Positions 48,456 to 61,372 of a stretch of 64,000 nt of DNA are shown here, in pieces. The DNA lies in contig CM114271.1 in the NCBI GenBank assembly GCA_050084515.1, forward strand, positions 53,010,001 through 53,074,000, given 5' to 3'. The position numbers and the translations under genes were made by a program. The notes below the pieces were generated by a model, which was not told the DNA's origin, ran no database searches, and saw only the letters and a list, made by a program, of their open reading frames with translations. Each line of letters begins with the position of its first letter. The stretch's first letter is position 1. The stretch is from Blasia pusilla. Its lineage: Eukaryota; Marchantiophyta; Marchantiopsida; Blasiales.

Positions 48456-51400
48456 CCCATCACAAAACTCAGAGTCAATTGAATATGCACTAAATATGTA
48501 TAATTTTTTTAAATGTCGTTTAATTAAATAAAATGTTAACCTTTTTAGGTTTCAAATGAGTATTGAGGATAACGACGATAAATTCAGGTATCAAATAGAT
48601 GTTATTTCCCATTTATATACATCAATGCTACTTCAATACTTATTTTGCACTATAAACAACTATGTCTCTATATTAAAACACTACAGATTTAATATAAATT
48701 TGAAGATGTTCATTTACTAAAATAAACTAAACATTATTCACATTGATTTGGTATTAAATTTTTTTAGATTATTTCTATGAGATTGATATATCATTTTTAT
48801 CTACAATGGACAAAAATGGAAGTGAAAATACATTAGAAATATTATGATTTTTTTAATCTATTTCTCATTATTTTTCAAACTTTCATATACAAAAATATTA
48901 GTTTTTCGTCATATTTTTGCACAACTTCCACTACAAAAATTTTAAAATTAAGTATGAAACGTAATGATTTGTACTTGAGGAGGAGGGTGATATCATCATT
49001 GATTGGTATGAAATTATCTGTTTAATCCCAAATAATTAATGACATGAAATGTACCATATTTCAAGTAATGATGGCCTCCAATAACTTGCGGCAAGCTAGG
49101 GAGGTGGGTGATCTAAATAACTGAAGGCTTGGGTACTCTTCCTCTAGTACGCTTGTCTATGGTGTGATATTCAACTGATGTTATTTTGAGCTTGGTGCCT
49201 TTGAAATCCATAATTAGAATGCTTTCTAAGTATCTCATTCCACTACACTAGCAGTGGAATTGTCCAAACATTTAGATTATACTGCAAATCCCTAAATCAC
49301 AAATTGAACTACAAAATGCACATGTCAAATTTGCAACTCTAAAGGTGGTTTTTATACTTTCATGAATGTAGATAAAAATAAGTTTACAAATTGATCATGG
49401 TTGGACTATCCAATCAACCCTTTACATAACTATGAAATCACCTTTTAAGGTAGGGAATTTCCACAACCTTCATATTATTCCTGAGAGAGCTTGCTGATAG
49501 AGATTACGTTTCACCTTCTTTGGTTGCAATTTCTTTCAGTTGTTCTACATAAGCCTTCAAGTTCTCAATTTCTTTTGATGTCAATGCAATAGTTAAAGAG
49601 GAAGAATTCACTTGATTGATTGGTTTTCTGACTTGAGATAATTCAAGTATCTACACCTCAAAGTTCTGAAGCTAAGAAAGAGCAACTGATAGTTTTTGTT
49701 GCTTGCGCCACTGCCTCAATGCAAATAAATTTCTTCCATTCAAGTCCACTAATTCTTCACAATTTTCCTTACACCATAGTAAGGAGTCTTCAAACAATGC
49801 CTGCATCTGCACCTTAAAGTTCTCAAATTGAGAATGAGCAAGGAATAGTTCATGCTGTAGTTCAAAAATAGTGGATTGGAACTTCTTTAGACAATCTCTT
49901 GTACTCAATCTTCTTTGAAGCTCCTTAACAAGTTCAGCTGAAGGGTTTGTAGCATCTCGTGTTCTTTGCAGATCCTCACATAATCTATTCATATCAGTTT
50001 GCGGATGGACAAAGCTTTATGCTCGTCTACCAGCTAGAGTTCCACGCTATGTATGTCTCCTTCCATCACTTGGCAGAGATCTCCGCCTCTCTTCACTTCC
50101 AACTCTGAGGTAACAAGTGCTATACATTTCTCCTCTAAGGCATCCTCCAAGCTTATCTCCTGATGTTCTGTGTTTATGGCTCAAAGAACAAACCTGGCCC
50201 TGGACTCTTTATTCATCAAGAACCTCAGAGATGATAATACTAGATAACATCCGGTTCACTTCTTCCAGAAAGATACTCCCCCAATTCTGCCTCCCTCCAC
50301 CTCCACTCCCTCCTCCTTCATGGCTCCTCTCATCCTTGCCTTGCCTTCCATCATGGACTGAAAGTGTGGGTCCCACCTCTTGGAACCCATGTCCAGAATT
50401 GTCCGTCCATGTCCGTCCTAAGGAAAGACTTTTCTGTTTTTGTGTAACCATGATCAAGCAACATGACTAATGAGGGTTTTCCAATCACAATACAAACTCG
50501 TTCAATGGCCCATGCAATGCGCAAAAATTGTCATATTACAAAAGAAATGAACACTAAATAAGGAGAAAAGAAACAAAGTAAATCTGAATGGTTTTAAAAT
50601 TTGGAAAAATAGGAAATGTTCCAAGACTCTTTTGAGTAGTTATTTTGATGATAATCTGTACAAATATTTTGGGCAAAATCTGCATGTATTTCCAAAACAA
50701 AAAAGTCCCATTTATACTATTATCAGAGAAGCACATCTCATTGTGCTTGTATGAGACATTGACGCCTTACAAATTTGACTTAAGAAAGCTGCCACCTGTC
50801 CACACATACATGTAGTTTTTAGGGTAACTCGAGGTGGGTTAAGTTATTTTTTGGGCAATGATAGGCAACCTCGATAATCCATCATGTCTAACCCTTGCAC
50901 AAACTAGTAATGGGAAAAGCAACTTAGGCAACATAAATCTCATCTTTAGTATTAAAACATGAAAACTTTTTAATTTGACACCTCTATCATTGATCCACTA
51001 GTAAGCTGCCTACGCTATGCACGATCCCTATTTTAAGGAAATCTTGACAATCGACACTTGACACATGTCACAACGAGGGCGAACACCCATTCGTACTAGC
51101 TCCTACATGTGCTCAGCACGGGTGAAAGATTGTGGCCCATTGTAGGCCGCCTAACGATTCAAGAGGACAAAAGCTCGGGTGTTTCAAAATCTTTGGAAGG
51201 AACTTGCATGCTTATGCTTACATGGAAAATATGACACGTGTCAAATAATTGTGTCACAAGGAAGGGATGGCACCCCCTATAGGGTGTACTCTCCCATAAT
51301 CTCCCCGCTATGCAAGGTGAAAGGGCACATTACATGTTAAACCACCCGATATGTCTAAACCTATTAAATCACGGTTTAAACAAAACTAACAGGTGGCTTT

Positions 51401-52322
51401 TCAACCGTCCAAATCACGTCCAATTCTAATGGTAAAATCTATATTATTAACAAAGGATGGGATTAGAGAACCCCACCTCCCGTGATCAACTCAACCCTAG
51501 GATTAAAAATAATAATAAATTGTTGAGTAACGAAAACGGGTGGATACGAAGTTTCAGGTCACGGGCCACGGGCATACATGGGAGCAGGATTTTCAGCGTA
51601 CTTATCGGCCAGTGCAAAAGCCCCAAGTTTTATTTCTTCATGACGCCATTGTGCCAACAAAACCCTGATATATGATGCAGGTGGAAGCCCTTCATTTGAG
51701 GACTGCGAATGTATGTATACGTGTGCCGTTTGTCTGGACTCTGGATGCGATGAAGGGCCGAGCTGTTCGTGGCGTAGTGTCGGGGGAGCGAAACTGTAGC
51801 GATAATCGATTAGGAGGTTAGTCAGCGGCGACGAATTTCAGCAGTGCTGCGTACCTTTGAATTTCGGCAGTGCCCTGTTTCTCTGTTTCTTTCATGGGAT
51901 CACGACATCACGACGATGTCCGGTTGCTCTGCTGAAGGTTATGGAGGATCGGAGGTCGGATTTGGTTGTAGGAGGGTGAGACAAGCTCTCCCGTTCTATC
52001 AACTCTAATTGGCAGTTGCCTGTTTGATTGGAGTCAGAGGATTAGGTCAGGAGTATTTAATCTTATTTTATGGCTAAGGTTTTCAACGTCAGAGTTTGGA
52101 AGCTTGGGTACACACCGCGTCGCATTTAGGACTCCCCGAGAAGGTTTCAAACCTGAGTGTAATTTAGGCTGGCAAGACACTCATTCCTAGGGAGCCAGAT
52201 TGGAACTGCACTCGATTTTTGCTCGCAGTTCCAGACTGGTTTAGAAGCTTCTTACCTCTGCAGAGCGTTCACCCGGGAGGAGTGCTTTCCAACGCTCAGA
52301 AAGTGTAATAGGTTTTTCCTGA
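48456..52322. other. AT-rich intergenic DNA with scattered repeats
   Basis: It holds a minus-strand frame at 49672-49992 (106 codons, Glu/Leu/Gln-rich, coiled-coil-like, no family recognised). A diverged MITE copy at about 50275-50455 is related to 59937-60267, and a Helitron-like end lies at 50997-51025. From about 51450 the composition shifts toward that of a gene island. Confidence 0.35.
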
Positions 52323-52739
52323 TTGCTTCCTGGAATAGGGCTGGAGCTTCTAGTAGTGGACGTTCACCTAAACTCGCTCTGGAAAGATTTAGTTGGAATT
52401 CTATGCGTTATCCTCGCTTGCATCCATGACCACATAATTGGCTCTTCAGCCTTGATTGTCTATGAGGCCGATCAGCCAACCTTCGAAATGTTCAGATTGA
52501 AAGTGATGCAGAAAAGAGATGTGGACGGGATTCCGCTTTCCTGGTCGGTGGAGCGGTTCTCAAGAGCCGTTTACAATCCCCTCCTTCCTAATCTCTACAA
52601 TTTGAATTTCTACTTAGAAAATGCCAAGCTAATTCCACAGACGAGACCTGTTTCCAGGACAGGGAGTCCAGGCTTCAGTGCAAAGGTGATGGCAGAAACC
52701 TTTACCCCAGAAACGTATACAGTCCGATCAGCCTTCTGA
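52323..52739 (+). CDS. hypothetical ORF, 138 aa
   Basis: An open frame from ATG to TGA with gene-like composition. The N-terminal third is hydrophobic (DLVGILCVILACIHDHIIG), possibly one membrane segment. The rest is mixed and includes RAVYNPLLPNLYNLNFYLE. I recognise no domain. It may be one exon of a spliced gene. Opposite strands here show nothing better. Confidence 0.3.
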   Translation: MLPGIGLELLVVDVHLNSLWKDLVGILCVILACIHDHIIGSSALIVYEADQPTFEMFRLKVMQKRDVDGIPLSWSVERFSRAVYNPLLPNLYNLNFYLENAKLIPQTRPVSRTGSPGFSAKVMAETFTPETYTVRSAF

Positions 52740-52972
52740 AGAATCTGAACATGCTGTAGGGAGCCTCTCTTGCACAGGCCGCCAGTCCGATAGGTCTAGC
52801 TTCATGACCATCCCACCTCCCTTGGGTTCACTCACGAACCACGTAGCTCTGGAATAGTTTGCTCCACGGCCCAACTATCCAAATGTGGTCGCAGACTTTA
52901 GTCCACGTCCTCTTGTTTTGGCGATGAGCTGCGTAGTTGAGCAAAGATGATGCTTGAAACTCTCACTGGTGT

Positions 52973-53401
52973 CTAGCGCTTGTCTCTTGCCATGGGGACC
53001 TTCTCCGGCCATCGCCACTGCTCTCTCGATCGGGCGGGGAGCTCATAATAAACGAGAGGCTCTGATGTGGACCCACGGTAGTGGATAGAACCTGAAGGTC
53101 CGGCTCCGGCTTCGTGCGAAGCTAAGGCACTCCCCATTTCAGGTAAGTGGGTGCAATTGCAGGTCGGCGGTGTGGGTTCGGTGTGGGCTATTAAATCTGT
53201 GGAGATATCAGGTTGACCTGATGCTGGAGAACTACCGGTATTCTGTTCTATCATGGTTTGCCGTGACGACGGCCATGATTCACTGGCGCTGTAGGGTATA
53301 AGCGTTTGATTTGAGCACTCTAGGTCAAGATCTTCGGAGGGGCCGGAACCTGAGGTCCTAGGGGCGTCAGATGGTGAGTTAAACTCAGCTATCTGTTCCA
53401 T
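52973..53401 (-). CDS. hypothetical ORF, 142 aa, Ser/Pro-rich
   Basis: The frame runs from an ATG to a stop and is low in complexity: rich in Ser, Pro, Glu and Thr, with no predicted membrane segment or known motif. It lies about 600 bp beyond the stop of the CIMIP2-like gene on the same strand, and could be an exon of a separate gene or a chance frame. Confidence 0.3.
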   Translation of the reverse strand: MEQIAEFNSPSDAPRTSGSGPSEDLDLECSNQTLIPYSASESWPSSRQTMIEQNTGSSPASGQPDISTDLIAHTEPTPPTCNCTHLPEMGSALASHEAGAGPSGSIHYRGSTSEPLVYYELPARSREQWRWPEKVPMARDKR

Positions 53402-54007
53402 CCTCCCTTCAATATGGCCGTGACCACCTGCTACACAATCAAGTCACCATCCACATATTCAGCCGAGCTAATGTTGGGTAACAACTGAAGAAGACATGAT
53501 TGTCAGCCGAGGAGTAGAGCACAAGCATATGTGTGCATGATAAACAGGCAAATCAAATAGAAGAGTTTGGAGCTTGTCAACGACTGCAAAATTACGAGCA
53601 AGTTTGAGCACGCAGAAGCCCAAAAATATGGGACAGATGGACTCCCGCAGTGGCATGCGAGATCATGACAATCTGTCGTCTCTACCCTATATATCGATCG
53701 TAGATCTCCTGCAACTGCTTTATTTCCACCTCCTGAACCTGTAAAGAACTCACTTACAACTCAGAGAGCCAATTCAGTATTAGAATACATCTCGTCCTCC
53801 ATGTGCTGTTACCGAAGAGGAGTTCTTACTCATACCTCGCTCGTCTACATTAAAGTACTCAACCCTACAATCCCTCTACAACTTGAAAGACAAACGCCTG
53901 TACGGGGACCTTCAGATTCGAGGAAACTAGAGATCTCTCTAAGCACTCAAACAATGTCCTTGCTGCAATGTAGCTCCGCTTTTTGAAAAGTGAAGCTTAT
54001 CATCTTC

Positions 54008-56386
54008 CTACCACGACCAGGGAGTGTCCTCCATTCCCAGACACCCACCAGGTTTGTGCCCAGGTGGCAATAGAGTGAAGTGATTGTAGTGCATTTTATG
54101 CTTGAGCTCAAACTCATTGGTAACCAAAGCCCGGTTGTCACAGTAAAACTGAAACTCTCTAGAGGTCCTTGGATCAGCAGGCAGTGGACGCAAAATCCGA
54201 GCGGTCTTTCCGTACGATTTCCCATATACATGCTGCACAAGTCCAGCGTCAACCAGAGGTCAGAACGCAAGCATGAATGATCCACCATGCAGGGATTCTT
54301 GTTTACAGAAACCCCCGACAAGAGAGCTCCATCCAAGTGTGCCAGTCAATTGGTGGTCGTTCAAGCGTGTGATCGAGTTGTTAAATCACTACAGCCTGGA
54401 GCACGGAATCATTTCTGTTGACGATACAAGTTCAGAGAGTATGTGAACATGCCACAACGACAATTGCAATATCTCCATAGGCCTTTATTGGGGTCAGTTG
54501 GAAAGAGTTGTCTGCCTCAGGGAGTTGGCACTTGGCCCGACCTTTCATGCCTTTCCAGTGACCATTCCTGTGGCTTTCATTTCACAGTGAGTGGTTTGAA
54601 AGCCAGAAAGACTTGCGTGCGTTTAATGCGAGTCCTTCTGGCGTTCTCATCCTTGGAGTTCCAGGATGTGAAAGGTCCCCTGCAATGTTCATTACTTTCT
54701 AGACCATTGACTTGGACAATCACAAGATGAACTCTTCCGTATGGGATCTGTACAGTACCTGTTTACCATGGTAATGACCACTGTAGCCTTTGATGTGATG
54801 TCTGGCCTCAGCAACTTCAAGACAATCATCTTTCAATTTCTCGAACTCTCGTTTCGTACACAAGTGCCGATCTTTGTAGGGAGGATCTGGTATTGACATA
54901 TGCGGAGGGCATGTTGTCACACCTGCAGGTGTAGTCCCTATACAAGTACTACAGGCGGTTCCAAACACCTCAGTTAGTTCTTTGCCGTCTTCTTGAATGA
55001 GACCTGGTACTGCACTATTATCCGAATTGGCATATCTCTGGCTTCCAAAGGCATTGCAAGACAAGAGTCTGGGACCGGAACTAATTCAGCAGAACTTGAT
55101 CCCTGCTGCTGAAGCAGTCCTAATTACAAGCACCACAGATTGGCATTCCTTAGTGCTGGAAAAGCCCGTGGTTACTGCTCGCTCGCTTTGTAGATTCTCC
55201 CTACTCCCCACACTTTTTGCACTCTGCATGTTGGAACTGTACAAAAAGTCGAGTAAAGTGGAAGCTCCAGACGTCTACAGCTCTAAAAAAGACCGGGTCG
55301 CTTCACAACAGAGCACTACACTCACAGATCATGTTTGAGAGGAGACATGAAAACAGTAGCTCCTCAAGTGGACAATACGGTAGGTGAAGCAGATGTCTCC
55401 CTCTTTAAGACAGCTCACTGGAGCGAGTGGGACTGAGGAGACATCTTACTGCATCTTTCGGATGTCCATCAGACCAGAAGTCGCTGTCATATCCGGAGGT
55501 AAGTCTCGCTTGCTGGCTATCCATCGAATGGCTTTGGGCGGTTGTTCGAGCGCAGCTCGAGAAAGTTGAGCATAGAAGAAATTTCTATCTTGAGGGCGGG
55601 ATTCAACAGTCTGATGGCACGACCAATTCACGAGTCAGGACAAACTTTTGTGCGAATCTTAGTTTCAGGTGCGTCGTGATATGGAAATGGGAGTTTATTT
55701 GCTTATTGACATCCAGCTCAGAATTTTCGGTGATTCTTACGTACCCGCAGTTTGGCTAGTTCCCCGATTTCTCATAGTTCCCGGGCTAAGAAAGGTGACT
55801 ACACAGAAATCTCTCTTCGTAATTTCTCTATCGGTGAGTGGCTCCAAGATTGGAACCGCACTGGGACCGAATCGACAAGAGTCTCTTAAGAATCGACGAA
55901 ACACGCCAAACCACGAGATACAAATCACCAGAGAAGTTGATCAACCCCTGTGATTTTTTCTTCCCAGGGTAAGAAGGGAACAGGAAAAAGTCCAAAAGTT
56001 TCCACTGTGTCGATACAGAGGCCTAGCAGCACAGACGTATATCTTAGCTTGTATCCAGGGCCCTGATCCTTAGCTTCTATTGTCAACCCTGACTAGCGTC
56101 TTTTGAAATGTCCAAAGCACCACAGGTGATGAATATAAGGACCCCGCTACGTTCTTGAAAATTGGATTCATTAAGCGCAGTTTCGGTGGGGAATTTCACA
56201 AACCAGTTCGATCGCCTTCTCATATTCCTTTTTACGAAGAGAATCAGTGCAAGCCGCCGCTCGTCTCGTTGAATCACCATAGCTGTGGCCGATCAAGTGG
56301 TTCCGTAGTGCCGGTATGTATCCCGTGTAGCCGGGCGTGGCCGGCTCCTTCCCCAACTTAGCCATAGTCTTCTGTCGGAACGTCAT
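54008..56386 (-). CDS. CIMIP2/FAM166-like (UPF0605) ciliary microtubule inner protein, 3 exons
   Basis: Proteins of this family bind the inside of axonemal doublet microtubules in cilia and flagella. Exons 56386-56204, 55037-54759 and 54232-54008 join in phase 0 with GT..AG introns and encode 228 aa. The family repeat PGY-x-GY/H-x-P ... G-x-S/TYG is visible twice. First is PGYTGYIPALRNHLIGHSYG (residues 18-37). Second, KGYSGHYHGKQHVYGKSYG spans the junction of exons 2 and 3. That the second repeat reads through a splice junction supports the model. Length is close to the shorter CIMIP2 members (about 200 aa). Exon 2 could have a further small exon before it in the 1.2-kb intron. In plants such genes are expected only where sperm are flagellated. 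Confidence 0.7.
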
Positions 56387-57060
56387 TGTGGCGGATCGAA
56401 CAGTCCGCAGGGAAAACTCAATGCAGGAGTTTCGTTTCGTGGCAGATGCGCACGAGAGGAGTGCAACTGCACAGAATATCGGCGAAGTATCAAAATTTCC
56501 ACGTGAGCGTGGAGCGTGCGTTCGGATTTTCGAACCAGGAGATCCTATCACACAACGAGAGGGCTTTTCCAGAGTCTTTATCGTAGAAATTTGAATCGGG
56601 AATGGACGAGCTCGATCTAAAGAGAGACGGCGAAACTTTCCAAGAGCAGCTGCGCACGAATGGAATAGCAAAGATAACTGACACTAGGTGTGACCGCCGT
56701 GTAATGACACCTAGGCGCAGGATTCACCGGTAAGAGGCCAAGGCCTCGCGGCTCTGGCGATGGTTCCGAAGAATCGGAACGATGAACACTGCCGCTGTGC
56801 TCATCGGAACGACGCACACGTTTCCGCGACATAGAATCGAGTGCCGGGCAGAGACTTCTGTGTGAATCGTCGCTTCAAAGGATGTTCCAAAGCAGCCACA
56901 GCACGCGCTCACGAGACCGGATGCACTGCGTAAGCAACTCGCACGAAAAGACGCGAAGATGAATAAACTGACGTTTTATTCCGCGTGATGTTAGGAGGAC
57001 GATCACTCCCCTCCTCCCGATGCTGCAGCCCTGACGCAAATGCTCTCGCACGAAACCGAG
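56387..57060. other. upstream region of the CIMIP2-like gene
   Basis: GC-rich by local standards, with CpG-containing frames on the minus strand (56617-56832 and others). No independent gene is recognised. It is presumably promoter and 5' leader. Confidence 0.35.
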
Positions 57061-57074
57061 GCCAGCTACTGAAA

Positions 57075-57104
57075 TATATCAGTAGGCACGGGCACCTTAC
57101 TAGT
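57075..57104 (+). repeat. Helitron-like 3' end
   Basis: AGTAGGCACGGGCACCTTACTAGT, with CTAGT at 57100-57104, resembles the ends at 375 and 7988. It marks the edge between gene-island DNA and AT-rich DNA. Confidence 0.35.
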
Positions 57105-59936
57105 AGTCTACACTATTATTATCGGAAGCTTCTCAGACTCCGCACGAAATGACGCGTGTCATTTCGTCCACTCCATTTGAGACACTTGTCGCTTGGATTG
57201 AAATTTAAAGGCCCTTAATTCCTTCGATATTTTGGTCTTTTTTGCGTGAATTTCTTATCGCAGTCGATGGCCGTTTTCGTGTTTAGACATAGAATGGAGG
57301 CCTAATTTTTTGACTGGAGAATGTGGTTCCTTGCATACAAGTTCTTATAGGACCCTAGTCGACATGCATGTGCTTGAGAAAGAAAATTATTTACTTAAGA
57401 ACTCATAAACTTTTAATTTTTAAAGTTAAATAGATTAATTTTAATTCTAAAAATTAAGACAAAAAATTTAAATAATTTTATTATCATATTAAAATTTAAA
57501 TAATATCCCAGTCTTTTAAATAATTTCACACTTTCATAAAAGGTCAAACAGCATCTATTCTACCCATCAAAACTAAGTCATTAGTTAATTTTAATTAATG
57601 AAATCATTTTCCTTTTCCATTCAAATTCTTTCTTCTATCTTAAAATATTAAATTTGAATTAACACGATTAATTTTTAAAATAATCATAATTTTCATTTCA
57701 AAGTTTAAAGAGAATTTCTACTTTCTTAAATGAGTAATAACATCTCACTCTTCTAAATAGTTCCACTCATAAATTTAAATTTAAATATTACCCCAATCCC
57801 CTAAATTATTTCATCCTTCCATTAATTTTATTTTCTACCTACTCCTCCCCCTCTACATCAAAATAACACTCATCAATTACTAATTAATTTAAATTAATAA
57901 ATTTATTTTCTTCTTCTATTCAATTATTTTCCCTTTCCATCAAATGTAAATTAAGAGAAAAAATTGAAATCTTTTTGCTATGTTCTATTAATATCCACTA
58001 ATTGCACATATAGAGTAGCCCATTATAATATAGACGAGTTTAGTTATCCAAAGCTTATCATCTCTTTTGCTAACGGTTGCTGAATTGCGCTACTACAATT
58101 ACTAAAGCATTGCCATAGTAATATTGCTATTAAAGTTACTAGGGCATGCGGTAGCAATGCAACAAGTATGTAGCCCAAAGTGGGACTGCATTGAGGGGAG
58201 ATAGTGAAGACTTGTGACAGGCGACTGTGGAAAATGAGGAAAGTCACCGTGGTCGTAAAATGAGACTTGTGTGGTAATGTTATCAGGTTATATATTCCAT
58301 CCAGATGTGTTCGCATGTGAGAATAACATGCTCCCTATAATTTTTACCGGGAGCTATCTTAGTGGTGACGCTTTACTTGAGGTAGGGTACAGAGGCTATT
58401 TTTACGCGTAAGCAAAGTTTTTATGAAAGGGGGCAACTACTAAATGGCAACACTAAGGGAAAAATATTTGTAGTGGTCGAGAATCGTGTAGGCCACTATG
58501 TAGACTAAGTTTTTGCATGGTCGAAATTCCAAATATAGGGGTCGCACATGAAATTACTCGACTTTGAAAATTGAGTTAGTGTTGGTTTGGAAGCATGGTT
58601 ACCATACTGGCCGTGTGAAGAGTCCCAAGTTACTGGTTGGAATTAGTGACAGGATTTCACAATGGATATGAAATAACACTTGTCTAGATCCACGGCGGAA
58701 CATGTAGATGATCTTTCGAAGAGTGAACCTAATATTTATGGTCCTTACAAGTTCTTTTTTTCTCTCCATCTAACCTATCCACATGTGCTACACACATGTT
58801 TGATAATTACTTTCTCCCCACCCCTCTCAAGGGGCCGCATACTCAATTATAGTAGAGGGGGGAGGTGTGATTTGGAGTATTTAAAAAATCGATAACCTAA
58901 GGATATTCTAAATGATCTAACTGGATAGATAGATGCCAATATATAAGTAGCTTTGTTCACATGTAGTAGGATAAAGAATTTGGCTACTATATAGCGTTGT
59001 TGGGAAAGTACTCTTGGGCCGCTCCTTTTGGCCCTCAATCCAACTGTCATTTTGGTAGTTTTTGGGCAATTTCTCGGTTTTTGTTGATGTATTTTTGAGA
59101 TGTTTGGTGCGTTGGAATTGGATTTGCATAATCTTTCCAACGCCACCTTATTTGTCCCAAAGGTATGTTGGGTCTCGCCGTTATGACCTAAAACACAGTA
59201 AAATACCAAACGCTAATGAAGTTCCAATTCTGGTTATCATCCTCTTTGGCAACCTACTGTTGTAGACTCACCTCTTCTCAAGTTTTGGTCCGCATTTGGT
59301 CTAGGTTTCTCGAATCATGACCACTAATTCATAAAACGCTAATCCTTACTCGCATCCCATTTCTCCTTCAAGAGACTTCTCCGACGTGCCATGCATGCTT
59401 CTGCTCTACTTCAATGAATGAAAAATGAAACATTGGTCGGCTCAGTTCTACTTCCACACGAGCTTCCAAAAAATCAAGTAGGCTACTCTACTAACTTTCC
59501 ATTCATTAATGAGTTCTTGCTTCGATTGTGCTTTACTTCTTCGTAATAATGTGCAAAAATTATTGTGTTATGCTCAGAACTACCTATTGACGATGTATTG
59601 CATTATGTTGTCAAGATTGCTATCAACGCTTGGTAGTTTTCTGCATCTTTAATTGCTCCTATGTGAAGTATGCATAAACTCCTAACAATTTCAGATAGCT
59701 CTAGGATATAGTTCTACTATGTTTAATTGGTGCCACTATATAGGTACCAAGGCATGACTTTTAGTGTTGCGAGCCTCATAACCAAACGTGCATCGATACA
59801 AAACATCAGAACTCTAGTAGGCTTACACTATCAATTAGTAATATATAACTCTTGAGGCTATCATGGTGTAATGTGTAGCATATTGCAAAAAAAATCACTA
59901 GATCACCACCGTGATCCCTACCAATTGGATAAGAAG
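57105..59936. other. AT-rich intergenic DNA
   Basis: 57380-58000 is especially AT-rich and made of repeated TTAATTTTAATTAA-like words. 58040-58500 contains CTACTACAATTACTAAAGC-like phrases that look like terminal regions of a DNA transposon. No gene recognised. Confidence 0.35.
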
Positions 59937-60267
59937 CAAGGTTGTATGTGAACAAACTCCGTGTCTCTAGACATATATGTGTCTGTGGACTCGAGTGTGG
60001 CCTTAAGTCCGTGCAATGGAAGGACTTGTCCCTGTGGACCCCATATTCCTCTTTTTCTAATTCCCTCAACTTGCCTTCATGTTCCATACTTTCCTATTTC
60101 TTCCTCCCTCCACCTTCACTCCCTCCCCCCTTACTGCCCTAGTTGCCCTTGCCCTTTCTTCCATCATAAGCTTTAAGTGTGGGCCCCATATCTTGCATTC
60201 TATGTTTGTGGACATGTCCAGACTTGTTCGTCCTAAGGATGGACTTGTCCTTTTTTGTGCAATCATG
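59937..60267 (+). mobile_element. hAT-type MITE (331 bp) with perfect 8-bp target duplication
   Basis: It begins CAAGGTTGTATG and ends GTGCAATCATG, imperfect terminal inverted repeats. ATAAGAAG flanks both sides exactly (59929-59936 and 60268-60275). The interior contains GGGCCCCATATCTTG, then GACATGTCCAGACTTGTTCG, shared with the copies at 33418-33730 and about 50275-50455. Non-coding. Confidence 0.85.
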
Positions 60268-60389
60268 ATAAGAAGTCCTGCACTGAATCCTACCTTTCAA
60301 ATAGAGCTCTTTCCTATTCGAGGCGAAGCAAGTAAAGTGTTTGTCCATATGTAGGTTCAAGATAGTTTGCTATAGGAGGGGAGGGGTAT

Positions 60390-60691
60390 TGAAGATTGAG
60401 TAACACTCAAGCTCATGAGACACCTCAACTGCTACATTTGGTACTCACATGAAGTAGGGAAGCTTAATCTTGGTTAGTCAGTTAAGCGCGATTATCTTAA
60501 CTATGGTTAGTTAATCACAATTAGTCTAACTCGAGACTATGGTTAAGATTAGGTTTAGGGTTTCTTGTACATACCCTATATAATCGAGAAGGGGATCAGC
60601 CTCCATTCATTCTCTTATTGCAAAATTTTGTTCTCCATGATGGTGTGTGAGCGTGAGAGCAGTTTTCCACCACTTATGCTTCTTTTCTACA
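60390..60691 (+). repeat. copia LTR (302 bp)
   Basis: It runs from TGAAGATTGAG to CTTTTCTACA and is followed at once by the primer-binding site TGGTATCAGAGCG. It matches 22020-22293, 9050-9287 and 18111-18184. A telomere-like TTAGGTTTAGGGTTT tract is part of the LTR. Confidence 0.88.
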
Positions 60692-60900
60692 TGGTATCAG
60701 AGCGATAGGAGAACATCACTTGAAATTCTTGGTGTTGGAAGAGAGAAAAGAGGCAAGAGAAGGAAAAATTTCAGTTTGGGAGAAGGAAATTTTGTTCAGA
60801 GCTCAGTGGGTGCAGATTTCAGGTGGAGTTTTGATGGTGATAAAACTTTGGAGGCATTTTTTAGGGCTTCCTCGATTGATTAAGCCATCTGGGTCTACAT
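60692..60900 (+). pseudogene. copia leader, truncated
   Basis: The initiator-Met tRNA primer site TGGTATCAGAGC is perfect. The leader frame with EKRGKRRKN and SLGEGNF equals the leader at 22309-22494. Around 60895 the sequence passes into gypsy integrase, so the copia copy is cut here. Confidence 0.75.
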
Positions 60901-61372
60901 CAGTTAGAGCGAGTTGTGCAGACGATGAACTAGCATGGACTAGCGGAGCGAGTTGTGCAGATGGTGAAGAGAGGACTACGCAAGTATGGCTTGCAGAGAG
61001 GTCACCTAGGAGATTGGGACCTTCAATTGCCGTGGTTGGCGATGGGATATAGATTCAGCAGGCAAACATCCTTAACGTCTTTCTCACCGTACTTGTTGCT
61101 TTATGGCCGAGAGCCAGATTTACCTACAACCATTTGTCGAGATGTTGGTGAGGTGTTGAACCTTGATGACCCTGATGTATGGATATGAACATGTTCTCAG
61201 AGGGCTGAGTTGTTTTGGAGAGTGATGCCTATGGCGTTTGAGAACTTGGCGATTGCGCAACATTGGGATACGTTGAGGTATGCGACTATTTGGGGAGGTG
61301 GTTATCGACCTACTATCCGGAAGTTTCATTAGGGAGACTATGTCTACTTGCAACAGACATAGTCAAACACCC
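60901..61372 (+). pseudogene. gypsy integrase C-terminal fragment, second copy
   Basis: Residues LAERVVQMVKRGLRKYGLQ, then DWDLQLPWLAMGYRFSRQ, then YLLLYGREPDLP match the integrase of the main element at 10.4-10.8 kb. It continues past an internal stop to GDYVYLQQT. The order is direct up to about 61360, where an inversion begins. Confidence 0.85.

Noticed and set aside
52973-53401. Additional last exon of the CIMIP2-like gene
   Set aside because: Exon 3 of that gene ends in an in-frame stop at 54008-54010, and no donor splice site is needed before it.
55446-55631. Extra exon in the CIMIP2-like gene intron
   Set aside because: The frame has no family motif, and exons 1 and 2 already join in phase without it.
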